The translations under genes and the position numbers were made by a program. Shown piece after piece: positions 55,213-63,183 of a DNA stretch of 64,000 bases. This DNA is from an uncultured Chryseobacterium sp. GTDB taxonomy: Bacteria > Bacteroidota > Bacteroidia > Flavobacteriales > Weeksellaceae. A model generated the notes under the pieces. It was given only the letters and a program-made list of their open reading frames with translations, was not told the DNA's origin and made no database searches. Positions within the stretch are counted from its first letter, which is position 1; every line of letters starts with the position of its first letter. The DNA lies in assembly GCA_913778505.1 (NCBI GenBank), contig CAJYWD010000001.1, forward strand, positions 62,001 through 126,000. The letters run 5' to 3'.

Positions 55213-57642
55213 TTAATAAGTCTTTATAGCTTGTTGAGGGCTTGTTTGTTTTCTTAGCACATAATTATTGGTGACGACTTTCTTAAATATCTCCTCTATG
55301 TCTATTATATGTGATTCAAAATTTAAATTACTTGAATTATCTAGTTTGAAGACACCAAATGCATCGTAAGATTTAGATGTTGAATTGCTTATCCCAATAA
55401 ATATTTCGTTAAACTTATTGTAGTTAAATTTCACAACACCCTTAATTTGAAGATTTTCGTCCTCAAGAGTATTAATCCTCGATTCAAGTTTATTTATAAT
55501 GGAAATGTATTCATCAAAAGTTTTTCTATACAGGTCGAATATTTTGTTGAATTGATTTTCTAAACCTTCTTCTTTTAATTTAATTTCTTTTTCAATATTA
55601 ATTATATTATTCAGTTTCTTTTCGTCTTCTTGTTGAGAAGTTTGAATTGAATTTATCTTATTACTAATCTCAATTTTTAAATTAAAAGGTTTTAACTTCT
55701 CTGAGTTTTCCGATAAACCTCTCGTTATTCCTGATAATTTTGTTCTAAAAATACTATCATTAACTAATTGATTTTGCTCATTGAGTAAAACTTCATTGTC
55801 AACTTCCAGAAGTTTATTTCGTAAAATTTGAATAATTGAATATTTAGCATTGTAAAAATCTTTTATTTCTGGTTCATTTAAAGAGTTGATGAACAGTTCG
55901 TTTTTTGAAAGTAACTCATTGACAGTTGAAAGTAACTCTGAATTGTAATTACGTGTTTTTCTCCAGTCATCTTTTATATTAGCCTCTTGCACTTTTAGTG
56001 CTTTGTCACTTTCTTTTAATTGATCAAATGATTTATTTTCTTCGTCATCAAATCCAGCTTCCTTTTTCAATAGATCAATAGCATTAGCACTATTAGAGAT
56101 ACTCTGTTGGAGTGCATCTTTATTACCTATCTTAATTAATTTCTCTCTTAATTCTTTAATGTCATCTATAATACTAAAGTAGTTATTTATAAGGCTTTCT
56201 CTAAGCTTATCATTTTGTTTGACATTACTTAAAAACTGAGAATATTCTTTATCTGATTCAGAATCTTCTAGAATCAGTTCTCTAACTAATTTATTTAATT
56301 CATTATTTCTTTTAAACTTTTTCTCCGCTAATTCTGATAAATAATTTTGAGGAATATATTTGATATTAGGAAGAATGCTGGGAACATCAGTAGAACGTTT
56401 AATTGATTGTGTAGAACCAGATTTGAGTTTTACTATAAAATCAAAATCACCGCCAAACTCATATTTGAACTCTTCTTTTCGTATGTCCGGATTATAGGAT
56501 TTTAAAAGACTATGTTCACTGTTATCTTGAAATAAAGTTCTTGCAATATTATATAATAAAATAGATTTACCAGATGATTTACCGCCAATAATAACATTTA
56601 GATTGTCATTCAGAAATAGTGATTTATCAGTGAATAATTTATCAGAAGAAATAATTTTTATTTCTTCAATAATGTTTTTATCATCCTTGGCAAATGGTTC
56701 ATCTTTAGATAAATGAACTCTTTGTCCTGCTTCAACAATAATTTGTCTTAGACCTTCAAAACACACATCAGCTTTAATCCAAGTTGAACGTTCTTCATTT
56801 TTAATGAACAATTCTTCAAAATTATGTGAATCACTTCCACCAATACAAGGTTTTATGGATTTAAATTCTTTAATATAATCCTCTTTAGTGTCATTAAATA
56901 ATCCTAAACCCCATTTAATTGTATTTGGATTTGTTGCAATTAAAATATCAGCTTTTTGAATTAAAAGTTTTCTAGTGTGGTGATCTTGACTATTCCAACT
57001 TAATTTACTTAAGTCTTCATCACAAGGTAATAAAATGAAATAATTATCTTTAAAGATACTTGATTTATTATGTAGCAAGTTGGTGATTTGCTCATCATCA
57101 ACGACAGCATTCATCATTCCAATTTCTAAATCTGATTTAGTTCTAAAATGTTGATGCTGTTCTTTCAGTTTACACCCGAGTGCTTCTAAGTTTCTAACTT
57201 TAAGTTTTCGTTTCTCATCGTGCCCCTGCGGATTACTTTCGTAGATAAAATCGAGCTCGTGAAGAAAATTTTCTTCAATATCCTCGATACTGACATTATT
57301 GCTAAATAAAATATGATAGTTAATTCTATTAGTTCCAACTAGTTTATTTAATCTAAACTCAACATTAGGTAAAACTAGGATTTTGCTAATTTTATTAATC
57401 TCCTCATCAGTAAATAATTCTTTAAGTTTATTGTGGTTCTCTAAATATTCTGTTTTAAGTTTTTTATATCCATCAATTATAAAATAGTCTGTTATTCCAA
57501 TTGAGATGATATTATTTTTTATAGCTCGTGTAAATAATTCCTTAACATAAACATCCCAATCATTACCGAAGCCATTATTCAAAATCGAGAATGGTGTGTG
57601 AACGTGTAAATCCCACTTATTCCACTGAGAGCCTTTAATCAT
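55213..57642 (-). CDS. PHP-domain AAA-like ATPase (TrlF-like), N-terminal part, frameshifted
   Basis: The 809-residue frame starts MIKGSQWNKWDLHVHTPFS, whose HVH is the first metal-binding motif of a PHP phosphoesterase domain. Further PHP pieces are TDYFIIDGYKKL and the late GGSDSHNFEEL. Walker A is GGKSSGKSILLYNIARTLF near residue 352; a long coiled coil (about 470-690) follows. Walker B is encoded only after the frameshift. PHP plus SMC-like ATPase proteins of this kind (TrlF family) are often found in defence islands. Frame is lost at about 55222, so the full protein is not made unless the shift is corrected. Confidence 0.8.
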   Translation of the reverse strand: MIKGSQWNKWDLHVHTPFSILNNGFGNDWDVYVKELFTRAIKNNIISIGITDYFIIDGYKKLKTEYLENHNKLKELFTDEEINKISKILVLPNVEFRLNKLVGTNRINYHILFSNNVSIEDIEENFLHELDFIYESNPQGHDEKRKLKVRNLEALGCKLKEQHQHFRTKSDLEIGMMNAVVDDEQITNLLHNKSSIFKDNYFILLPCDEDLSKLSWNSQDHHTRKLLIQKADILIATNPNTIKWGLGLFNDTKEDYIKEFKSIKPCIGGSDSHNFEELFIKNEERSTWIKADVCFEGLRQIIVEAGQRVHLSKDEPFAKDDKNIIEEIKIISSDKLFTDKSLFLNDNLNVIIGGKSSGKSILLYNIARTLFQDNSEHSLLKSYNPDIRKEEFKYEFGGDFDFIVKLKSGSTQSIKRSTDVPSILPNIKYIPQNYLSELAEKKFKRNNELNKLVRELILEDSESDKEYSQFLSNVKQNDKLRESLINNYFSIIDDIKELREKLIKIGNKDALQQSISNSANAIDLLKKEAGFDDEENKSFDQLKESDKALKVQEANIKDDWRKTRNYNSELLSTVNELLSKNELFINSLNEPEIKDFYNAKYSIIQILRNKLLEVDNEVLLNEQNQLVNDSIFRTKLSGITRGLSENSEKLKPFNLKIEISNKINSIQTSQQEDEKKLNNIINIEKEIKLKEEGLENQFNKIFDLYRKTFDEYISIINKLESRINTLEDENLQIKGVVKFNYNKFNEIFIGISNSTSKSYDAFGVFKLDNSSNLNFESHIIDIEEIFKKVVTNNYVLRKQTSPQQAIKTY

Positions 57643-57715
57643 ATTTATTATATTTTGGTTATTAGAATTTTACTTGTTAAGGATAATGTCACTAAGTTAA
57701 AATAAATTTAAAAAT

Positions 57716-57751
57716 AATCCTCAATATATCTATGATGATACATTGAGGATT
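57716..57751 (-). terminator. Hairpin after the XRE gene
   Basis: AATCCTCAAT (57716-57725) is perfectly complementary to ATTGAGGATT (57742-57751); on the minus strand ATTATTTTTAAATTT follows. The rest of the gap 57643-57966 is AT-rich and shows no gene. Confidence 0.5.
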
Positions 57752-57966
57752 TACTTTCATTTAATTACTTTCCAGCTTTAAAAATAAAGAAGTACTTTAT
57801 AAAACATATGTTTTTTATAATATTGTAAATGATTCCATTACATTGCTCACAATCCTATAATTTCATTTTTAGTTTTAGTAAATTTTAATAAAATTATTTT
57901 TCGCTATACTAATTCGTATCACCACATCATTTCTATTATTCTCTATGAGAAAAAAAATAACTATAG

Positions 57967-58248
57967 TCAGGATTTTTTACTTTTAATTTCTTTAATATCA
58001 TATTTCTTATCTCTGATAGGTTCATCAGGAAAAAAATCCTTGATGGAGCACGCTAATGCAATTGCAATTAGATTTAGATGGATTAAATTATATTTTGCTT
58101 TTTTGGATGGAGCTTCTATCTGTGAAATAAATCCAATATTCTTCCCAATAGAAAGTGAGAGCTCCTCTTGTGTGATACTCTTTGATTCTCTTATTTCTTT
58201 AACACGTTTTATAACATATCTTTCTATTTCTTCTAATGATTCATTCAT
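57967..58248 (-). CDS. XRE-family HTH transcriptional regulator, 93 aa
   Basis: The HTH occupies about residues 15-70 (RVKEIRESKSITQEELSLSIGKNIGFISQIEAPSKK...LNLIAIALACSIKDFF), a complete XRE domain with a charged C-terminal tail. A perfect 18-bp palindrome lies 34 bases upstream, between this gene and the promoter of the sigma/Cas12f-like operon, so the protein may regulate itself and that operon. No adjacent toxin partner is seen. Confidence 0.82.
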   Translation of the reverse strand: MNESLEEIERYVIKRVKEIRESKSITQEELSLSIGKNIGFISQIEAPSKKAKYNLIHLNLIAIALACSIKDFFPDEPIRDKKYDIKEIKSKKS

Positions 58249-58281
58249 AAACCAAAGTGAATGAAAAACATCAAAAAATAT

Positions 58282-58299
58282 TATGTACTATAGTACATA
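58282..58299. promoter_or_regulatory. Perfect 18-bp palindrome, candidate XRE operator
   Basis: TATGTACTATAGTACATA is fully self-complementary and lies in the divergent region between the XRE gene and the sigma/Cas12f-like operon, 20 bases upstream of that operon's -33 element. Binding by the neighbouring XRE protein is inference. Confidence 0.6.
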
Positions 58300-58319
58300 T
58301 TTTATAAAATATTTTTATA

Positions 58320-58351
58320 TTTGTAAAATAAGTTATTGAAATGTAACTTTG
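58320..58351 (+). promoter_or_regulatory. Promoter of the leader RNA/sigma/Cas12f-like operon
   Basis: TTTG (58320-58323) and TAACTTTG (58344-58351) are 20 bases apart, matching the Bacteroidota TTTG/TAnnTTTG pattern. Transcription would start near 58357 and give a 270-base leader before the sigma gene. Confidence 0.65.
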
Positions 58352-58391
58352 CGATACTTCAAAGAAATATAGAAGCTATTGCTTAGAATCT

Positions 58392-58500
58392 CGAACTGAA
58401 AACTGGTAATTTTTAATATGCGAGAGGATAAGTAAAGTAGCTCACGACCTAGGCGTGAGCTCACTTATCTGCATATAAGGTATACCAGTGTCCCAGTTCG
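58392..58500 (+). ncRNA. Strongly structured RNA element upstream of the sigma/Cas12f-like genes
   Basis: Five nested complementary arms form one long interrupted hairpin. CGAACTG (58392) pairs with CAGTTCG (58494), ACTGGTA (58402) with TACCAGT (58483), and ATATGC (58416) with GCATAT (58471). GATAAGT (58427) pairs with ACTTATC (58463), and AGCTCACG (58439) with CGTGAGCT (58454), around a loop ACCTAGG. That is 35 base pairs in about 109 bases. The following 58500-58600 also has small inverted repeats. It lies in the operon leader and could be part of a guide or tracr-like RNA, or a leader control element. Its identity is unproven. Confidence 0.6.
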
Positions 58501-58628
58501 GATATGTTGAGTTTCACGCTATTTGTTTGGGGTAAGGTGAAGTGAGATAGTGCATAAATGGTAAAGATAATTCATACTGAAATCTAAGCAGTTTCTTTTA
58601 GCAATCATTAAGCTGAAAAATACCGCTT

Positions 58629-59444
58629 ATGAAAAGAACAAAATCCTTGCCTCGAAAGCTCACCGATCATCAGTTATATGAACTGCTGAAAAAGGGCAAT
58701 CCAGCCTCATTAGAACATATTCATTTTCGATACAAAAGACTTCTTTTCTGGATTGGAAAACAAATGATTGAGGATGATTTTGTCGTGGAAACGCTAGTAC
58801 AAGATACATTTCTTAAACTCTGGCTACACCGGGATTCTATTGAAACTCCAAATCATATTCTTGGCTTTTTACGATTCGTTCTGAAAAGAGACTGCATAAC
58901 GTATTTCAATACTCCAAAAAATAAATTCGCTCGCTTAACGGCTTCACTTGAAAGTTTTGAGAACTATCAGTATTATCTTGTCGGATATGATCCTCTGCAA
59001 GACAAAGAATGTCTGCTTCAGCAGGAGTTCGATCAAAAAGATTTTGATGAAGTCAATAGGGTCTTAAAGGTGATAAATCCCAAAAGAAAGCATCTGATTG
59101 AGCTATGCCTTCAGTATGGCTTCCGATACAAACCAATTGCAGAAGCAATGGGAAGCAGTGTAAAAGATATTAGCAATGAGGTAACTAAGGCAATAGATGA
59201 CCTAAGGCAAATCTTAAAGTTAAATACTAATGTAGACCTGCCTGTAAAATATCAGAAGAACGAAGTTCACCAGAATGAACTCAGCAGTCAACAAATTGAA
59301 ATTATGAGCAGAAGATTTGAACAAAAATCTTCATTTGCAGTCATTGCAAGAGAATTAAAAATTTCTGAAAAAGAAGTTCATCAGGATTTTCTTTTTGCCT
59401 ATCAATATTTACAGAATCGAAATAACTCTGAAATAACTACCTGA
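58629..59444 (+). CDS. ECF-like RNA polymerase sigma factor with extra C-terminal HTH, partner of Cas12f-like protein
   Basis: The 271-residue protein has a sigma region 2 at about residues 14-95, including ETLVQDTFLKLWLHRDSIE and FLRFVLKRDCITYF, and a region 4 HTH at about 141-195 (INPKRKHLIELCLQYGFRYKPIAEAMGSSVKDI). This is the ECF (group 4) plan. An unusual C-terminal extension (about 200-271) has a further HTH-like segment (LSSQQIEIMSRRFEQKSSFAVIARELKISEKEV). No anti-sigma gene is adjacent. Instead the Cas12f-like gene starts one base after its stop, showing coupled translation. It likely works with that protein to bring RNA polymerase to RNA-chosen sites; this role is inferred from the gene pair. 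Confidence 0.85.
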   Translation: MKRTKSLPRKLTDHQLYELLKKGNPASLEHIHFRYKRLLFWIGKQMIEDDFVVETLVQDTFLKLWLHRDSIETPNHILGFLRFVLKRDCITYFNTPKNKFARLTASLESFENYQYYLVGYDPLQDKECLLQQEFDQKDFDEVNRVLKVINPKRKHLIELCLQYGFRYKPIAEAMGSSVKDISNEVTKAIDDLRQILKLNTNVDLPVKYQKNEVHQNELSSQQIEIMSRRFEQKSSFAVIARELKISEKEVHQDFLFAYQYLQNRNNSEITT

Positions 59445-59445
59445 T

Positions 59446-60540
59446 ATGGAAAAATCAACAATTACACTCACACGAAAAATTCAGTTGCTGACCGATGTTC
59501 CATCGGATCAAAAAAATGAAATGTGGGAAAAACTTTATCGGTATCAGAACCGCTGTTTCCGAGCAGCAAACTTAATAGCTTCCCATTTATATATTCAGGA
59601 AATGATCAAAGATTTCTTTTACCTCACCGAAGAAATACAATACAAGTTAGTTGATGAAAAAAAAGATCAGATGGGAATGTTTAACCGTTCGAAAACTGGC
59701 ACTACAGCACGGATGGTGTTTGATCGTTTCAAAGGGGAAATTCCGACAGATATTCTGGGAAGCCTTAACAATACAATTCAATCAACTTTCTCTAAAAACA
59801 AAGCCGATTATTGGCAGGGAACAAAATCACTTAGAAATTATAAAAGAGACATTCCAATCCCACTTCCGGTTAAATGCATCAGCAAAATGAAATATGATCC
59901 TGATAAGAAAGCCTTTTGCTTCAATATGTTTGCGATTCCTGTCAAAACATACTTAGGAAAAGATTATACTGATAAGCGAGTGATAATGGAACGCCTGTTA
60001 AAAGGAGACATAAAGCTATGCACCTCACAGATCCAACTGAAAGACAGGAAAATATTCTGGCTTGCAGTTTTTGAATTTGAAAAGGAGGAGCATATTTTAA
60101 AACCCGAAATCATTGCGGAAGCTTCCCTGTCCTTGGAACATCCTATCGTAGCAAAAGCCAACAATGTGCGAATCAATATTGGCTCAAAAGAAGAGTTTCT
60201 GTATCGTAGGCTTGCAATTCAGGCAAGTCAAAAAAGGATTCAGGAGGGTATCGCCTATTGTCGTTCAGGAAATGGAGTAAAACGTAAACAGCAAGCATTG
60301 TACAAAACAGAAAATCTTGAAAGCAGATATGTAAGTCATCGGCTTCACCTTTATAGCCGAAAACTTATAGATTTCTGCATCCGACAACAGGCGGGCACAC
60401 TTGTTCTCAAAAATCAGGAAGACAAGATTGGGATTGCAAAAGAACAGGAATTTGTACTTCGTAATTGGAGTTATTATGAATTGCAGACCAAAATAAAATA
60501 CAAAGCTGAAAAAGCAGGGATTGAATTGATCATTGGATAA
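59446..60540 (+). CDS. Nuclease-dead Cas12f/TnpB-like RNA-guided protein
   Basis: The 364-residue protein follows the Cas12f plan. An N-terminal helical/wedge region (1-170) carries the family-like stretch GTKSLRNYKRDIPIPL near residues 125-140. A RuvC-like part follows with IGSKEEFLYRRLAIQASQKR near 245, SRKLIDFCIRQQAGTLVL near 304-321 and NWSYYELQTKIKYKAEKAGIE near 340-360. Nuclease residues are lost: Ser229 (ASLSLE) stands at the RuvC-I Asp position of the usual GVDLG, and Lys322 (LVLKNQ) at the RuvC-II Glu. The protein ends before the zinc-finger/RuvC-III Asp. It should bind guide RNA and DNA without cutting. It is paired with the sigma factor, and a folded RNA segment follows its stop. 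Confidence 0.85.
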   Translation: MEKSTITLTRKIQLLTDVPSDQKNEMWEKLYRYQNRCFRAANLIASHLYIQEMIKDFFYLTEEIQYKLVDEKKDQMGMFNRSKTGTTARMVFDRFKGEIPTDILGSLNNTIQSTFSKNKADYWQGTKSLRNYKRDIPIPLPVKCISKMKYDPDKKAFCFNMFAIPVKTYLGKDYTDKRVIMERLLKGDIKLCTSQIQLKDRKIFWLAVFEFEKEEHILKPEIIAEASLSLEHPIVAKANNVRINIGSKEEFLYRRLAIQASQKRIQEGIAYCRSGNGVKRKQQALYKTENLESRYVSHRLHLYSRKLIDFCIRQQAGTLVLKNQEDKIGIAKEQEFVLRNWSYYELQTKIKYKAEKAGIELIIG

Positions 60541-60544
60541 AAAA

Positions 60545-60635
60545 TAACGAGGGTGCTTGTACACCCGCAGGGTGAGGTCTTGAACACTCACTAAATACTT
60601 AATTGTATATACAACGGCGTGGGTTCTTTTTTTAT
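60545..60635 (+). ncRNA. Candidate guide RNA scaffold and guide downstream of the Cas12f-like gene
   Basis: Directly after the stop are hairpin GGGTG/CACCC (60551-60566), hairpin GTGAG/CTCAC (60572-60591) and the palindrome TTGTATATACAA (60603-60614) followed by C. The segment thus ends in CAAC, as many Cas12f repeats do. The next 20 bases (60616-60635), GGCGTGGG then TTC and a T-run, would be the guide. The RNA may start inside the gene's 3' end, as TnpB-associated RNAs do. Boundaries and the guide are inferred; the T-run may also be a termination signal. Confidence 0.5.
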
Positions 60636-60728
60636 AAAAATCTGAAACTTCTTAAAATCAAGACTTTGATTTAAAAATTCATATCAGTTAAATGTTAAAA
60701 TGCTTAATCAGCTATATTAAAGGGATTT

Positions 60729-62615
60729 CTATTTGGTTGTAAGTAATTTATATAAAATTTTTGATATAAAATTCTCCACATAGGATTCAATCTTTGTTTT
60801 CGTTGGTATAATTTCCATCCATCTTAAAAATCCGAAAACTCCTAGAATCGCAGTGATAGTCCAAACAGAGAACTTAATTAACTTGTTTGTGAACTCCCAA
60901 TTAACAAATTTTAAAATTAAAGAAATAGCAATTATTACAATCGCTATAAAGATAAAAAATACCTTCCCACAAAATTTTGCTATTTTATCTATATTCTTGT
61001 CAATCACATACAGTCTATTTCTTTCTGTTTGTAATTCGGAATTAATTCTTAACTCCAAGTCTTCCAAAATTTCCGATGGTGTTTTGTCCGTATACTCATC
61101 AATATCATTAAAAGTCGTTTGTTCTAATAATGAATAAGCAAGATAATTGGCACTAAGCAAATAATATTGTTCATCATTTATTAACTTTTCTTCTTTCATC
61201 TTATTTACATCCTCATAAAATTTATTTAAAATTCTGTTGTCTAACTCAATTATATTATAACACTCAGACATTAATTGTCTAATATTTAAATTGTCATTTT
61301 TTTCGGGATAATTTGCCCATAAAATTGTTGAAAGGAAAATATCTGTGACGCAAGTTGGAATGGATGATTTATATTTCCATTCATTTCGCTCATAATTTTT
61401 TGCAGCAAAGGCTATTTGTTCATTACTTGTTAATAATATAGCCTTTGAAGATTTTAAATTAGTTGCTCTAATGTGCTTTCTAATTTTAAAAATATTTGAA
61501 ATTGCTTCAACATCTCTCGAAATTTTCTCAATGATATGGTAAGGTATTCTTGAATTCCCACCATTTTTATACAAATTCTCAATTGACTCTGTTAATTTAA
61601 TTTCATCAATTTGATAATCAAAGTCTTTTTCTTCAAGGGTAGGAGATATTTCCCTAACTATCGAATGTCTTTTAAGCAATGAATCGATTTGATTTAATTT
61701 TATTTGCAAGTTAGAGGATGTTAATCCGTCTCTTATAGCTGTTCTTAAAACTCTGGAACTTTTAGTAATATCATAATTTTTGGAATTTAACCTTTTAATT
61801 GCATCTTCAATAGTCTTAACAACTTCACCATAATTAATTTCAAAAATTTTTAGTTTTGCTCCGTTTTTTATTAGGGAATCTATTAATTCTTCACTTAATA
61901 ACAAATTTGAGTCACCATTAAGGCCGATTAAATTAAATACTATAGGAGCATCAAGATAAATGGAAACATTATTAAGATTACCGACATAATTATTTATGTC
62001 ATCATAAGTTATTAATGACGCAATTGTATAACCTTTTGCAAGTTTTATTATGGTTTTATATTTAGCTGGACTTTCGTTTTGAAGATTGTAAATATATTTT
62101 GCAACTATATATTTAATTTTTTTACTCTCTTTTACATTAGGTAAAACGCTCTCACAATTATTATTATTCGCAAAAAGTAAGTTTAAATCGTATTCTTTAA
62201 AAAATGAAATTAATCCTTCTTCAATTTCTACAACATTTAACGTTTTATTAAACTCTTTTGAAGAATATTCTTGTATTTCTTTTATTGTTAAAGCAAAAGC
62301 ATCTTTTAATTCATCACTCTTATCAATATTTACAATTTTGGAAATGTTTTCTTGATTTGGTATCCATTCACCATTCTTCCTTTCTACCAGTTCACTTTTG
62401 ATCATTCTTTTTAGTAAAGATTCAATAGCGCCAAGTGGAATATTAATCCCATAGACATCATTGAAACTTTTTTTGATATCTTCTCTTTGGATATTATTAC
62501 TAGCATTTAAATATAAAATATTGCAGACAAGAGGAATATAGCTATCTAAAATATCTTTTTTCCCATTTTCCCAATTATATGAAATTAAAGAAAGACCAAA
62601 TAAAGTTTTATTCAT
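60729..62615 (-). CDS. Large protein with N-terminal winged-helix-like part, PIN-like middle and two C-terminal membrane helices
   Basis: The 628-residue protein begins with a helical region resembling a winged helix (about 20-80). A central part has alternating strands and acidic sites such as NVSIYLDAPIVFNLIGL near 220 and AILLTSNEQIAFAAKNYE near 412, reminiscent of PIN-like nuclease folds. The C-terminus carries two membrane segments (about 545-565 and 578-600). It is AT-rich and convergent with the Cas12f-like gene. Possibly a membrane-anchored defence effector; no family recognised with certainty. Confidence 0.6.
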   Translation of the reverse strand: MNKTLFGLSLISYNWENGKKDILDSYIPLVCNILYLNASNNIQREDIKKSFNDVYGINIPLGAIESLLKRMIKSELVERKNGEWIPNQENISKIVNIDKSDELKDAFALTIKEIQEYSSKEFNKTLNVVEIEEGLISFFKEYDLNLLFANNNNCESVLPNVKESKKIKYIVAKYIYNLQNESPAKYKTIIKLAKGYTIASLITYDDINNYVGNLNNVSIYLDAPIVFNLIGLNGDSNLLLSEELIDSLIKNGAKLKIFEINYGEVVKTIEDAIKRLNSKNYDITKSSRVLRTAIRDGLTSSNLQIKLNQIDSLLKRHSIVREISPTLEEKDFDYQIDEIKLTESIENLYKNGGNSRIPYHIIEKISRDVEAISNIFKIRKHIRATNLKSSKAILLTSNEQIAFAAKNYERNEWKYKSSIPTCVTDIFLSTILWANYPEKNDNLNIRQLMSECYNIIELDNRILNKFYEDVNKMKEEKLINDEQYYLLSANYLAYSLLEQTTFNDIDEYTDKTPSEILEDLELRINSELQTERNRLYVIDKNIDKIAKFCGKVFFIFIAIVIIAISLILKFVNWEFTNKLIKFSVWTITAILGVFGFLRWMEIIPTKTKIESYVENFISKILYKLLTTK

Positions 62616-63183
62616 CTCAATAAAATGTTTTGTTAAACTTAAAAGTAAATGCTCTTGGCTTTACATCTGAAAAGATTCATACACAAAGTTTCATTTCATC
62701 ACTAGTTCTCTAAATTACCAAAGCCCCGAATTTAGACGTTAGCCGCCTGACACCAAACCCGTATTTAACAATGCAATTCAAATATACACAAAAACTGTTT
62801 GTGCTGTAATATTTATTTCTTGAGGTAAAGATTGTGCAGTGCAAAAATTTTACAATGTGGTTTTTCTTTGAAATAAGCTTAGAAATTTAGGGCGCTATTA
62901 TGTTGATAAAAAGGTTAGAAATTAGATATTTAATATATTGCATTAGTCGAAAGTCGCAAATACTATTTTAAAAATTAATTAAATTTCCATCAACAATCTA
63001 AAGAGTAATCCCCAGATTCTAAATCTTCCAGCAGAAATATTTTGGATTTTTTATCAGTCCGCAAATACGATTGTCATATCGCTAAATTATAAGTCTCAAT
63101 ACACTGCCAATTGCATTTATTAAAAAGCTTTTTGATGATAAATAATGAATACAAGCAAATCTCATTATGTATTTGTAGTCATT
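62616..63183. other. Gene-free AT-rich spacer
   Basis: No frame with protein-like composition, repeat array or terminator of note was found between the membrane protein gene and the relaxase gene. Confidence 0.5.

Noticed and set aside
59446-60540. Active TnpB of an IS200/IS605 element
   Set aside because: No tnpA, RuvC acids replaced, zinc-finger end missing, and tight coupling with a sigma factor.
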